Both the position numbers and the translations under genes were made by a program. Source: Arsenophonus nilaparvatae (GTDB taxonomy: Bacteria; Pseudomonadota; Gammaproteobacteria; Enterobacterales; Enterobacteriaceae). From it: DNA of 64,000 nucleotides. Of the stretch, positions 49,256 through 58,147 are shown one piece after another; position 1 is the stretch's first letter, and every line of letters starts with the position of its first letter. Under the pieces are notes generated by a model that was not told the origin of the DNA, did not search any database, and was given only the letters and a program-made list of their open reading frames with translations. The DNA is taken from assembly GCF_000757905.1 (NCBI RefSeq), contig NZ_JRLH01000006.1. One strand, written 5' to 3'.

Positions 49256-49585
49256 ATGATAGTTAGTATAACAAGCAAATGCATAGAAATTACACTTGCT
49301 ATACGTCACCACATTGAAGAACGTTTGAATAAACTTAGCAAATGGCAAGTTTCTTTAATTAATCCTCACATTGTGCTGTCAAAAGAGCCTCAAGAGTTTA
49401 TTGTCGACGCCAATATTCACACACCTAATGGAAAATTATTTGCAAGCGCAAAACATAGTAATTTTTACATTGCAACCAATGAATTAATAACTAAACTTGA
49501 GAAACAACTTAATAAGCGTCAACATAAAAATGAGGCCAGGCGTGCTTATCCAGCCGCAAAAGAGATAGATCTTGCCGCCTTGTAA
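49256..49585 (+). CDS. raiA: Ribosome-associated inhibitor RaiA (YfiA)
   Basis: 109 residues of the HPF/RaiA family. ITSKCIEITLAIRHHIEERL, LSKWQ, INPHIVLSKEP and ANIHTPNGKLFASAKH match E. coli RaiA, as does the basic LEKQLNKRQHKNEARRA helix. RaiA binds the 30S subunit in stationary phase and blocks mRNA and tRNA sites. AGGTA lies before the ATG. The C-terminal tail is shorter and lacks the acidic end of the E. coli protein. Confidence 0.95.
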   Translation: MIVSITSKCIEITLAIRHHIEERLNKLSKWQVSLINPHIVLSKEPQEFIVDANIHTPNGKLFASAKHSNFYIATNELITKLEKQLNKRQHKNEARRAYPAAKEIDLAAL

Positions 49586-49616
49586 TAACTATTTCGCCAT
49601 TTAATCTTTCTCCAAG

Positions 49617-49640
49617 CGCACTTTTAATAGTGCGTTTTTT
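49617..49640 (+). terminator. Intrinsic terminator of raiA
   Basis: CGCACT (49617-49622) pairs with AGTGCG (49629-49634) and is followed by six T residues. Confidence 0.85.
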
Positions 49641-49747
49641 ATTATGTTATTTGTTTTGCCTAACATAAAAATAAGCTTCATAATTCACACTGATTGAAAA
49701 CAGAATTAATAATTAAGCTTAATCGTTATACTCACTGAGTTTTTGTT

Positions 49748-49781
49748 GGCTTCTTGATAATCATCAGAAAGGCGTTTTTTT
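49748..49781 (+). promoter_or_regulatory. Possible attenuator-like hairpin before pheA
   Basis: An imperfect stem (GCTTCTTGAT with ATCAGAAAGG) is followed by a seven-T run at 49775-49781, about 50 bases before the pheA start. In E. coli this place holds the pheL attenuator. I found no Phe-rich leader ORF here, so the control mechanism, if any, is uncertain. Confidence 0.35.
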
Positions 49782-49830
49782 ATTATCATTCATCGCCAAA
49801 AATAAAAAAATACAATCAGAGAAAATCATT

Positions 49831-50994
49831 ATGGATAATAAATCTAATCTATTAAATATGCAGAAAAAAATAAATGAACTTGATAGTTTGTTATTAAATT
49901 TACTGGCGGAAAGACATCATTTAGCAACTAATATCGCTGACGCTAAATTAAAAATAAATCAGCCTATTAATGAGGCAAACGATGAACAGCAATTGCTAAA
50001 TAGATTAATCGCTGAAGGGAAAAAACAAGGTCTAGATAGCTTTTATATCACGCGGCTTTTTCAAACAATCAATCAAGATTTCGTGTTAACGCAGCAGGCT
50101 GTTTTTCAGCAACACTTAAATCCGCTACCAAATAATTCTGGCCGAATTGCTTTTTTAGGCCCTAATGGATCCTATTCTCATCTTGCCGCACGTCAATATT
50201 CAGCTCACCATTTTATCCAATCAATTGAATGTAGTTGTAATAAATTCGAAGATATCTTTGCTTTAGTCGAGACAAAGCAAGCTGATTACGGCATTTTACC
50301 TATAGAAAATTCTAGTTCAGGTGCAATTAATGATGTATATGATTTACTGCAAACCACTCCACTTTCAATCGTAGGCGAAATGCGTTTACCTATTAATCAC
50401 TGCCTACTAGCAATAACTAAAGTACCATTAGAAAATATTGAGACGGTATATAGCCATCCACAACCATTTCAACAATGTAATCAATTTCTACAGCAATATC
50501 CTAATTGGAAAATTGAATATTGCGATAGTAGTTCCAGTGCTATGCAAAAAGTGGCTAAAACTAATTCAGCTAAAGTGGCTGCATTGGGTAGTGAAATTGG
50601 CGGCGCGTTATATGGCTTGACCATTTTAGAACATAATATAGCCAATCAATCGAATAATATGACCCGTTTTATTGTTATCGCACGTGATGCAGTACAAGTA
50701 TCAGAGCAAATTCCCGCTAAAACTACATTATTGATCGCGACCAGCCAACATGCCGGTGCTTTAGTCGATGCATTATTAGTATTGAAAGAACATAATATTG
50801 TTATGAGTAAATTAGAATCTCGCCCTATCGATAACAAACCATGGGAAGAAATGTTTTACATTGATGTACAGGCAAACTTACGCTCATTAGATATGCAACA
50901 TGCTTTAGAAAAGTTAACTGCAATGACACGCTCAATAAAAATTTTAGGCTGCTACCCAGCTGATAATTTAGTATCTACCGATGTTGCTAACTAA
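49831..50994 (+). CDS. pheA: Bifunctional chorismate mutase/prephenate dehydratase
   Basis: 387 residues, essentially the E. coli length. The AroQ mutase domain (about 1-95) includes LDSLLLNLLAERHHLATNIADAK. The dehydratase domain (about 105-285) has IAFLGPNGSYSHLAARQY, VPIENSSSGAINDVYDLL (with I instead of V) and SHPQPFQQC. The ACT regulatory domain (about 295-380) has the ESRP motif in KLESRPIDNKPWEEMFYID. It makes phenylpyruvate from chorismate and is feedback-inhibited by Phe through the ACT domain. Confidence 0.97.
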   Translation: MDNKSNLLNMQKKINELDSLLLNLLAERHHLATNIADAKLKINQPINEANDEQQLLNRLIAEGKKQGLDSFYITRLFQTINQDFVLTQQAVFQQHLNPLPNNSGRIAFLGPNGSYSHLAARQYSAHHFIQSIECSCNKFEDIFALVETKQADYGILPIENSSSGAINDVYDLLQTTPLSIVGEMRLPINHCLLAITKVPLENIETVYSHPQPFQQCNQFLQQYPNWKIEYCDSSSSAMQKVAKTNSAKVAALGSEIGGALYGLTILEHNIANQSNNMTRFIVIARDAVQVSEQIPAKTTLLIATSQHAGALVDALLVLKEHNIVMSKLESRPIDNKPWEEMFYIDVQANLRSLDMQHALEKLTAMTRSIKILGCYPADNLVSTDVAN

Positions 50995-51020
50995 AAAACC
51001 GGTTGTATAACCGGTTTTTT
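50993..51020. terminator. Shared terminator of pheA and tyrA
   Basis: AAAAAACCGGTT-GTAT-AACCGGTTTTTT is a perfect 12-bp stem with A and T tracts on both sides, so it can act in both directions between convergent genes. Confidence 0.92.
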
Positions 51021-51041
51021 AAAAGTATTAATAACAGTAAA

Positions 51042-52163
51042 TTAACGGCTAATATCATTAGCTTGTTGTAATAATGTATTACTTTCTTGCATGAACCGTT
51101 TAGCATCTTGACCAAACCATTGGCTAATTCTCTCAAATTGAGAAATAAACTCTTCCTTATCTTTCTCTTTAAGCAATCCAACAGAATGACCAAAACTTTG
51201 ATAATATTTAGCAATTAAATCAATGTCTTGATCGGATGCCATAATAATATCTGCATAAAGCTGTGGATCCTGAGCAAACAGACGTCCAACCATTGCTAAC
51301 TCTAATCGATAAATAGGCGATGAAAGGGTTAACAATTGTTGCAGATCGACTTTTTGTTCTGATAAATATCGTCCATAAGCAAAAGTAGTAAAATGACGAA
51401 GTGCCTGGATAAATCCCATACATTTATCATGTTCTACAGCATTAATTTTATGTAATCTGGCTCCCCAAACAGTCAATTGTTCTAATAACCATTGGTATGC
51501 TTGTGGATTTCTCCCTTCACAATAAATAATAACCTGTTTAGCAATACTATTTACATCTGAGCCAAACATGGGATGTAAGCCAACAACAGGCCCATTATGC
51601 ACTGATAACATAGCTTCAAGCGGTTGCTGCTTAATAGAAGATATATCCATCAATAATGTATCTTCAGACAATTTTGGCAATTTATGGATAACTTCTAGCG
51701 TTGAGTGAATGGGAACACTAATCATTACTAGCGCCGCATTAGCCAATAATTTATCAGCTCTATCCCAATCTTGTTCGCTCAAACTATGAACTTCATAGCC
51801 CGAGAGTCTAAATAAGCGACTAAATAATTTTCCCATCCGACCTTGGCCGCCTACAATGATAATCGGCCCTAGATCAGCATTTAATTTTTTAAATCCTTGA
51901 TTATTTTCATGTAGGTAAGATTCTCGCATAATGCGGCGTAAGATATCTTCAATCAGATCAGAAGCAATACCTATTTTTTCCGCTTCTTTGCGACGCGCCT
52001 CCAACATTGAAGCCTCACGCTCTGGCACATAGATAGGTAACCCTTGTTGGCTTTTTACCTCACCAACTGCCATCACTAATTGCATTCTTTTTGCTAATAA
52101 AGCTAGTAATGATTTATCGATTTCATCAATTTGTTGACGTAATTGTAATAATTCTGCTGACAT
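51042..52163 (-). CDS. tyrA: Bifunctional chorismate mutase/prephenate dehydrogenase
   Basis: 373 residues with the ATG at 52163 (AAGGT six bases upstream). The AroQ mutase domain (about 1-90) is followed by the NAD-binding dehydrogenase with IIVGGQGRMGKLFSRLFRLS (glycine-rich loop), GLHPMFGSD and the catalytic His region. It makes 4-hydroxyphenylpyruvate from chorismate and is feedback-inhibited by tyrosine. Eleven bases separate it from the upstream aroF gene; this is the E. coli aroF-tyrA operon. Confidence 0.97.
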   Translation of the reverse strand: MSAELLQLRQQIDEIDKSLLALLAKRMQLVMAVGEVKSQQGLPIYVPEREASMLEARRKEAEKIGIASDLIEDILRRIMRESYLHENNQGFKKLNADLGPIIIVGGQGRMGKLFSRLFRLSGYEVHSLSEQDWDRADKLLANAALVMISVPIHSTLEVIHKLPKLSEDTLLMDISSIKQQPLEAMLSVHNGPVVGLHPMFGSDVNSIAKQVIIYCEGRNPQAYQWLLEQLTVWGARLHKINAVEHDKCMGFIQALRHFTTFAYGRYLSEQKVDLQQLLTLSSPIYRLELAMVGRLFAQDPQLYADIIMASDQDIDLIAKYYQSFGHSVGLLKEKDKEEFISQFERISQWFGQDAKRFMQESNTLLQQANDISR

Positions 52164-52177
52164 CAATTTACCTTGAA

Positions 52178-53272
52178 TTAACTTGCTTTTTCTAGGGTTT
52201 TAATACGCTCTTTAAGTACTGAACGAATTTTAGTATGTAATTTTCTTAATACTGCCTCTGTTGTTTCCCAACTAATACAAGCATCAGTGACAGAAACACC
52301 ATATTTCATTTTAGAACGTAATTGCTCTGAAGATTGACTTCCTTCATTAATATGGCTTTCCAGCATCATACCGGTAATTGACCGATTACCATTTGTAATT
52401 TGTTCAATAATAGATTCAACAACCTGCGGTTGACGGCGAAAATCTTTTTGGGAATTACCATGGCTACAATCAATCATTAAAGAGGGTGATAAATTAGCAT
52501 TGCGCATCTGTATTTCACAATTTGCAATATCTTGCACACTGTAATTTGGCTTTTCCCCTCCTCTTAAAATGATATGACCATCAGGGTTACCTTGCGTTTG
52601 TAATAAACAAACCTGACCTGATTGATTGATACCCATAAACCGATGTGGCATTGCAGCAGCTTTCATTGCATTAATTGCTGTAACTAAATTACCGTCAGTA
52701 CCATTTTTAAAACCAACCGGCATGGAGAGTCCTGAAGCCATTTCACGATGTGTTTGCGATTCAGTTGTTCTAGCACCTATAGCGGACCAACTAAATAAAT
52801 CACCTAAATATTGTGGGCTATTTGGATCAAGTGCTTCTGTCGCTAATGGCAATCCCATATCGACAAGCGATAATAGTAGTTTACGTGCGATATGTAGTCC
52901 TTTTTCCATATCAAAAGAGCCATCCATCATCGGATCGCTAATCAGACCTTTCCAGCCCGTAGTGGTGCGTGGTTTTTCAAAATAAACCCGCATGACAATA
53001 TATAAACTATCACTCAGTTCGATTGCTAACTGCTTTAAGCGATGAGCATATTCCAGCGCTACATCTACATCATGGATAGAACAGGGGCCACAAATGACTA
53101 ACAACCGTGGGTCACGATGCTGAATAATATCAGCAATAATTCGGCGAGATTGGCTAATTATTTGCTGGTTATTATGATCCAATGGATAATATTTTTTAAG
53201 CTCTTTCGGTGTAATTAAAATTTGTTCATCGGAAATATTAACATTATTAAGCTCATCTTTTTGCATGATCAT
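52178..53272 (-). CDS. aroF: 3-deoxy-7-phosphoheptulonate synthase, Tyr-sensitive type
   Basis: 364 residues. DAHP synthase with LLVICGPCSIHD, RVYFEKPRTTTGWKGL, SWSAIGARTTESQTHREMASG and DCSHGNSQKD. It is the first step of the shikimate pathway. Similarity and linkage to tyrA identify the AroF isoenzyme. AGGT stands before the first ATG (53272), while the ATG two codons later gives the E. coli-like MQKDELNN start. I could not see a convincing TyrR box in the upstream region. Confidence 0.97.
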   Translation of the reverse strand: MIMQKDELNNVNISDEQILITPKELKKYYPLDHNNQQIISQSRRIIADIIQHRDPRLLVICGPCSIHDVDVALEYAHRLKQLAIELSDSLYIVMRVYFEKPRTTTGWKGLISDPMMDGSFDMEKGLHIARKLLLSLVDMGLPLATEALDPNSPQYLGDLFSWSAIGARTTESQTHREMASGLSMPVGFKNGTDGNLVTAINAMKAAAMPHRFMGINQSGQVCLLQTQGNPDGHIILRGGEKPNYSVQDIANCEIQMRNANLSPSLMIDCSHGNSQKDFRRQPQVVESIIEQITNGNRSITGMMLESHINEGSQSSEQLRSKMKYGVSVTDACISWETTEAVLRKLHTKIRSVLKERIKTLEKAS

Positions 53273-53614
53273 TATTTTTACCTATTTAACTTTTTTCCTA
53301 CATTGCATTACACCGATTTGAAATTCAGCTATACCATAACACGAACTGTAAATAATACAATCCAATGGCGATGACACATAGTAACATTTAATTTACTAAT
53401 AAAATAAAAGCAGAACAAAAAACACATAATATAATGAAAATAAACAAAAAAATTTACACCTCAAATAAAGAAAAATATTTTCCCGTTTATAAAAAATTAC
53501 ACAAAAGATTTAATAAAAATAACAACGAATAATGCAATAAGCTGAAAATAGCTAATAAAAAAGCTCGCAAAAATCGCGAGCCTTTAAGATTTTTAGGATG
53601 AAGCGAAAAGCGAA
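53273..53614. other. Intergenic region aroF-rplS
   Basis: About 340 AT-rich bases containing the aroF promoter and the terminator of the rplS operon. The yfiL-yfiR-dgcN-yfiB genes that occupy this place in E. coli are absent, with no residual sequence seen. Confidence 0.5.
53555..53583 (-). terminator. Terminator of the rpsP-rimM-trmD-rplS operon
   Basis: GCTCGC (53563-53568) pairs with GCGAGC (53576-53581); on the minus strand a run of six T follows. Confidence 0.88.
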
Positions 53615-53968
53615 TTATTTAGTGTTCAAGCGCTCTTTAATACGAGCTGCTTTACCAGAACGCTCTCGCAGGTAGTACAATTTAGCTCTGCGAACAGCAC
53701 CACAACGTTTAACTGTGATACTGTCGATAACTGGTGAATGTGTCTGGAATACACGCTCAACACCCTCACCATTAGAAATTTTACGAACAGTAAATGCTGA
53801 ATGCAAACCGCGGTTACGAATAGCGATAACCACGCCCTCGAATGCCTGCAAACGTCTTTTAGAACCTTCAACCACCCATACCTTAACTTCTACGGTATCT
53901 CCTGGACGGAATGAAGGGATATTTTGCTTCATTTGCTCTTCTTCAAGCTGTTTAATAATGTTGCTCAT
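53615..53968 (-). CDS. rplS: 50S ribosomal protein L19
   Basis: 117 residues. IPSFRPGDTVEVKVWVVEGSKRRLQAFEGVVI is the L19 hallmark, spread over the N-terminal half, with GVERVFQTHSPVIDSI in the middle. It sits at the subunit interface near the 30S contacts. Last gene of rpsP-rimM-trmD-rplS. Confidence 0.98.
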   Translation of the reverse strand: MSNIIKQLEEEQMKQNIPSFRPGDTVEVKVWVVEGSKRRLQAFEGVVIAIRNRGLHSAFTVRKISNGEGVERVFQTHSPVIDSITVKRCGAVRRAKLYYLRERSGKAARIKERLNTK

Positions 53969-54024
53969 AATTACTCTCTTACCCTAGGTAAACTGATATA
54001 TACAAGACAGTGTGATACAATGTC

Positions 54025-54780
54025 TCAATTAATACGTTGCTGTTCTTCATATTCCTGTTGGAATTCTGCCAACAACATTCTCTGCTCGTCAGTCAGAGCT
54101 AGGCTTGTTAGAAGTTCAGGTCTTCTAAGCCAAGTTCGGCCTAGTGACTGTTTTCTTCTCCAACGCTCTATTTCAGCATGGTTGCCCGACAATAAGATGC
54201 TCGGAACTTCCATACCTTCTAACACCTCAGGACGGGTATAGTGAGGACAATCAAGTAACCCAGTCATGAAAGAATCTTCTTCCGCTGATGCATGATGCCC
54301 TAATACACCAGGAATAAACCGGGAAATTGAATCGATCATTACCATTGCTGGTAATTCTCCTCCGCTAAGAACATAATCACCAATTGACCATTCTTCATCA
54401 ATTTCAGTTTCAATGATCCGTTCATCAATACCTTCATATCGACCACAAACCAAAATAAGCTTTTTATTTGCCGTCAATTGGCAAACACCTTGCTGATTAA
54501 GTTTGCGTCCCTGTGGTGAAAGATAAATTACTTTAGCATCTTCACCGATCTCAGATTTTGCTGCATGAATGGCATCTCTAAGAGGTTGTACCATCATCAG
54601 CATACCTGGACCACCGCCATAAGGGCGATCATCTACAGTGCGGTGCCTGTCGTGAGTATAATCTCGCGGATCCCAACACTGTATATTCAATAGGCCATTT
54701 TTTACTGCACGACCTATCACTCCATACTCGGTTATTGCGCGAAACATTTCTGGAAACAGGCTAATAATCCCAATCCACAT
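54025..54780 (-). CDS. trmD: tRNA (guanine(37)-N1)-methyltransferase TrmD
   Basis: 251 residues from the ATG at 54780 (MWIGIISLFPEMFRA), with GGAA a few bases upstream; a GTG four codons earlier is less likely. The SPOUT trefoil-knot signatures are DRPYGGGPGMLMM, LVCGRYEGIDERI and WSIGDYVLSGGELPAM. It methylates G37 and prevents +1 frameshifting. Confidence 0.98.
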   Translation of the reverse strand: MWIGIISLFPEMFRAITEYGVIGRAVKNGLLNIQCWDPRDYTHDRHRTVDDRPYGGGPGMLMMVQPLRDAIHAAKSEIGEDAKVIYLSPQGRKLNQQGVCQLTANKKLILVCGRYEGIDERIIETEIDEEWSIGDYVLSGGELPAMVMIDSISRFIPGVLGHHASAEEDSFMTGLLDCPHYTRPEVLEGMEVPSILLSGNHAEIERWRRKQSLGRTWLRRPELLTSLALTDEQRMLLAEFQQEYEEQQRIN

Positions 54781-54814
54781 CTTGCGTTCCACTCATAAAA
54801 CCTTCAATCGGCGT

Positions 54815-55363
54815 TTAAAATCCAGGATCCCAATCTACTTCAATTGTCTTAGTAGTAAGATCAACGTTTTTGATCACCTGTTCATCAAGAAACGGTATTA
54901 GCCGTTCTTTAATACCGAATGCATCTTTCAGATTTGCCTTGATTACCAGTACATCATTTGAGCCTGTTTCCATTAAATCCTGAACATAGCCCAAACTATA
55001 ACCTTTAGTAGTTATGACCTGGCAACCAATTAGATCCTTCCAATAATACTCACTACCTTCAAGTACAGGTAGTTGTGCTGAATCGACGATAATTTCGTAA
55101 TTAGCCATTGAATTAGCAGCACTTCTATCATCAATATGCTTTATTTTGATGATAATATCTTGGTTATGATGTTTCCAACCTTCTAATTCCAGTTGTTGCC
55201 ACTGACCCGAACGTTGAATAAACCAAGGCTGATACTCAAAAATATCTTCGGTATATTCGGTGGATGAAAAAACTCTGAGCCAACCACGAATGCCATGCGC
55301 AGAGCCTAATTTTCCTAACACAATAGGATTAACAGGGATCTTAAGGCAAACCTCTTTGCTCAC
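54815..55363 (-). CDS. rimM: 16S rRNA processing/ribosome maturation factor RimM
   Basis: 182 residues. PIVLGKLGSAHGIRGWLRVFSSTE and the PRC-barrel segment YYWKDLIGCQV and ETGSNDVLVIKANLKDAFGIKERLIPFL are typical. It helps assemble the 30S head with S19. The start is a run of four GTG codons (55361-55372), and I took the last one, which gives the E. coli-like MSKE opening; no ATG is available. It starts within about 20 bases of the rpsP stop. Confidence 0.95.
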   Translation of the reverse strand: MSKEVCLKIPVNPIVLGKLGSAHGIRGWLRVFSSTEYTEDIFEYQPWFIQRSGQWQQLELEGWKHHNQDIIIKIKHIDDRSAANSMANYEIIVDSAQLPVLEGSEYYWKDLIGCQVITTKGYSLGYVQDLMETGSNDVLVIKANLKDAFGIKERLIPFLDEQVIKNVDLTTKTIEVDWDPGF

Positions 55364-55381
55364 CACCACCACCGTAGTAAA

Positions 55382-55630
55382 TTAAGCTGCTTTTTTTGCT
55401 TGTTTGATCAGTGTCGAAACACGATCAGAAACTGATGCACCCAAACCAACCCAATGTTCAACACGATCTAAATCTAGACGCAACTCTTCTGCATTACCTG
55501 ATGCGATAGGGTTAAAAAAGCCTATACGCTCAATAAAGCGACCATCACGTGCATTACGGCTATCTGTGACAACGATTTGATAAAACGGACGCTTCTTTGC
55601 GCCACCACGAGCTAAACGAATTGTTACCAT
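55382..55630 (-). CDS. rpsP: 30S ribosomal protein S16
   Basis: 82 residues with ATG at 55630 and GAGG five bases upstream. MVTIRLARGGAKKRPFYQIV and DGRFIERIGFFNP are diagnostic. First gene of its operon. A strong hairpin lies directly upstream of the ribosome site. Confidence 0.98.
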   Translation of the reverse strand: MVTIRLARGGAKKRPFYQIVVTDSRNARDGRFIERIGFFNPIASGNAEELRLDLDRVEHWVGLGASVSDRVSTLIKQAKKAA

Positions 55631-55646
55631 AACATCCTCATTAGTT

Positions 55647-55688
55647 AACAAAACAACCAGACCCTATCGAGGAATAGAGTCTGGTTGT
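55647..55688 (-). terminator. Hairpin with T-run between ffh and rpsP
   Basis: ACAACCAGAC...CTAT (55653-55667) pairs with ATAG...GTCTGGTTGT (55674-55688), a 15-bp stem with one mismatch, followed on the minus strand by TTTTGTT. It is the ffh terminator. It is so close to the rpsP ribosome site that any rpsP promoter must lie inside or before it. Confidence 0.8.
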
Positions 55689-55768
55689 ATATAAAAAGCC
55701 CCAAGATTCTACTCTTTTTAAGATAAAAAGCAATCAAAAGTACGAATTGTTTATTTAATGCCTGGTTG

Positions 55769-57130
55769 TTAACCGCCAGGGAAACCCGGTGGCATCATAC
55801 CTTTCATCCCACGCATCATCTTAGCTAACCCGCCTTTTTTCATTTTCTTCATCATGCGCTGCATATCATCAAACTGTTTAAGTAATCGGTTAACATCCTG
55901 TACCTGTGTGCCAGAACCAGCTGCAATACGCCGCTTGCGTGATCCCTTAATAATCTCTGGTTTTTGTCGTTCTTTAGTGGTCATCGAGCTAATAATCGCT
56001 TCCATTCTAACCAACACTTTATCATCCATTTGTGACTTAACCGCATCGGGAACTTGGGATATGCCTGGCATTTTGCTTAACATACTCGCCATACCACCCA
56101 TATTTCGCATCTGTTTAAGCTGCTCAAGAAAATCATTTAAATCAAAACTATTCCCTTTTTTAAGTTTATGAGCAAGCTTCTCCGCCTTTTCACGGTCAAC
56201 TTTGCTTTCTATCTCTTCAATCAGTGATAAGACATCTCCCATACCAAGGATACGAGAGGCAATTCTGTCAGGATAAAAAGGCTCTAAGCCATCAATTTTC
56301 TCGCCTATACCCAAAAATTTAATCGGTTTACCTGTAATATGGCGGATTGATAATGCGGCACCACCACGAGCATCACCATCAATTTTCGTTAATATAATAC
56401 CGGTTAATGGCAACGTTTCATTAAAAGACTTAGCAGTGTTAGCGGCATCTTGCCCGGTCATCGCATCAACGATAAATAGGGTTTCAATTGGATTAATAGT
56501 CCGATGGATTGCCTGAATTTCTTCCATCATAGCTTCATCAACATGCAGACGACCAGCAGTATCGATGATTAGCACATCATAAAATTTTAATTTTGCATGT
56601 TGTAGCGCATTAGTCGCAATCTCAACGGGTTTCTCGCTGGCAGTTGATGGAAAAAAATCAATCCCGACTGTTTGAGTGAGTGTTTCTAATTGCTTAATAG
56701 CCGCAGGACGATAAATATCAGCAGAAACCACTAAAACTTTTTTCTTCTGTTTTTCTTTTAATAATTTGCCTAATTTAGCCACAGTGGTGGTTTTACCCGC
56801 ACCTTGCAAGCCGGCCATAAGAATAACAGCGGGAGGCTGTACGGCTAAATTTAAAGCACTGTTCTCCTCGCCCATCGCTTTAATGAGCTCATTTTGCACA
56901 ATTTTAACGAATTCTTGGCCCGGTGTTAGGCTTTTATTGACATCTTGACCTACTGCACTTTCTTTTACCGATTGAATAAATTCGCGTACGACTGGCAAAG
57001 CAACATCAGCTTCTAATAACGCCATGCGAACTTCAAGTAATGTTTCTTTAATATTGTCATCAGTCAATCTTCCACGGCCACTAATATTGCGCAATGTACG
57101 CGAAAGTCTGTCAGTTAAATTATCAAACAT
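55769..57130 (-). CDS. ffh: Signal recognition particle protein Ffh
   Basis: 453 residues. N-domain about 1-85, then the G-domain with the P-loop GLQGAGKTTTVAKL, the DTAGRLHVDEAMM motif and TKIDGDARGGAALS, and the methionine-rich M-domain from about 300, ending MRGMKGMMPPGFPGG. With 4.5S RNA it targets nascent membrane proteins to FtsY. It is divergent from ypjD. Confidence 0.98.
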   Translation of the reverse strand: MFDNLTDRLSRTLRNISGRGRLTDDNIKETLLEVRMALLEADVALPVVREFIQSVKESAVGQDVNKSLTPGQEFVKIVQNELIKAMGEENSALNLAVQPPAVILMAGLQGAGKTTTVAKLGKLLKEKQKKKVLVVSADIYRPAAIKQLETLTQTVGIDFFPSTASEKPVEIATNALQHAKLKFYDVLIIDTAGRLHVDEAMMEEIQAIHRTINPIETLFIVDAMTGQDAANTAKSFNETLPLTGIILTKIDGDARGGAALSIRHITGKPIKFLGIGEKIDGLEPFYPDRIASRILGMGDVLSLIEEIESKVDREKAEKLAHKLKKGNSFDLNDFLEQLKQMRNMGGMASMLSKMPGISQVPDAVKSQMDDKVLVRMEAIISSMTTKERQKPEIIKGSRKRRIAAGSGTQVQDVNRLLKQFDDMQRMMKKMKKGGLAKMMRGMKGMMPPGFPGG

Positions 57131-57308
57131 GTGCTTAACTCAATTCTGTTAAAGGGATCTGCTGTCAGTTAATTTTTATTATAACACGATGATAATTCAA
57201 TCTCTGCATCGAGTTTCATAAGAATAGTGAACAACTGTTGGAGGCAATGCTGGCAAACGCTATACTAACTAACTCACATTTAATAAATTAGCTAACAAAT
57301 AAAATATT

Positions 57309-58097
57309 ATGCCAGTATTCGCTATTATCGCCATTAGTACCTATTTTTTGAGTGTGATACTCATCATGCCAGCTTTAGCTGGTAAACAAAAACTTTATGC
57401 CAGGCTAACACTCATATTAGCGGTTATTGCTCTGGTAAGTCATGGTATCGCATTAAAAGCATTGATCTTTGTTAGCGGAGGTCAGAATTTAACTTTATTA
57501 AACTTAGGCTCTATCGTCAGTTTGTTAATCAGTATCATTATGACCATCGTTGCCTTTAACGGCCGCGCCTGGTTCCTGCTACCAATCGTTTATAGTTTGT
57601 CTATTATCAACTTACTATTAGCAACCATTATGCCCGGTGAGTTTATTACCCACTTAGAAACAAGTGTGGCAACTTTTATTCATATCGGGCTAGCATTATT
57701 AGGCTATGCAACCCTGATAATCGCCGCTTTATATGCCCTACAGCTAGCTTTATTAGACTATCAATTAAAAAATAAAAAATTAATATTTACACCTGATATG
57801 CCACCATTAATGGTTATTGAACGTAAAATGTTCCACATTATACAAGTTGGGGTCATTTTACTGACACTCACCCTCGGGACAGGAATGATGTTTATGGATA
57901 ATGTTTTTAATAAAGAAAACATCCATAAAGCTATTTTATCTATTTGTGCTTGGGTTATTTACATTATTTTGTTATGGGGTCACTTTCATCACGGATGGCG
58001 CGGTAGAAGGGTGATTGTTTTTAATCTGATTGGCGCATTTATTTTGACATTGGCTTTTTTTGGTAAGCGATTACTACAGCATGTAATCGTCATTTAA
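57309..58097 (+). CDS. ypjD: Inner-membrane protein YpjD, cytochrome c assembly (CcsA) fold
   Basis: 262 residues with about eight transmembrane segments. It matches E. coli YpjD throughout, including HIGLALLGYATLIIAALYALQLALLDYQLK in its middle and WGHFHHGWRGRRVIVFN near the end. The CcsA/ResC-like family handles haem or cytochrome assembly in other bacteria; the function of YpjD itself is not established. It precedes yfjD in the same direction with a 50-base gap. Confidence 0.94.
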   Translation: MPVFAIIAISTYFLSVILIMPALAGKQKLYARLTLILAVIALVSHGIALKALIFVSGGQNLTLLNLGSIVSLLISIIMTIVAFNGRAWFLLPIVYSLSIINLLLATIMPGEFITHLETSVATFIHIGLALLGYATLIIAALYALQLALLDYQLKNKKLIFTPDMPPLMVIERKMFHIIQVGVILLTLTLGTGMMFMDNVFNKENIHKAILSICAWVIYIILLWGHFHHGWRGRRVIVFNLIGAFILTLAFFGKRLLQHVIVI

Positions 58098-58147
58098 TTT
58101 TTTAGACTATTTTATGATTAACTAATGAACAACATAGGAATTTTACC

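Noticed and set aside
53273..53614. TyrR operator before aroF
   Set aside because: A TGTAAA half-site occurs near 53347, but without a matching TTTACA six bases on.
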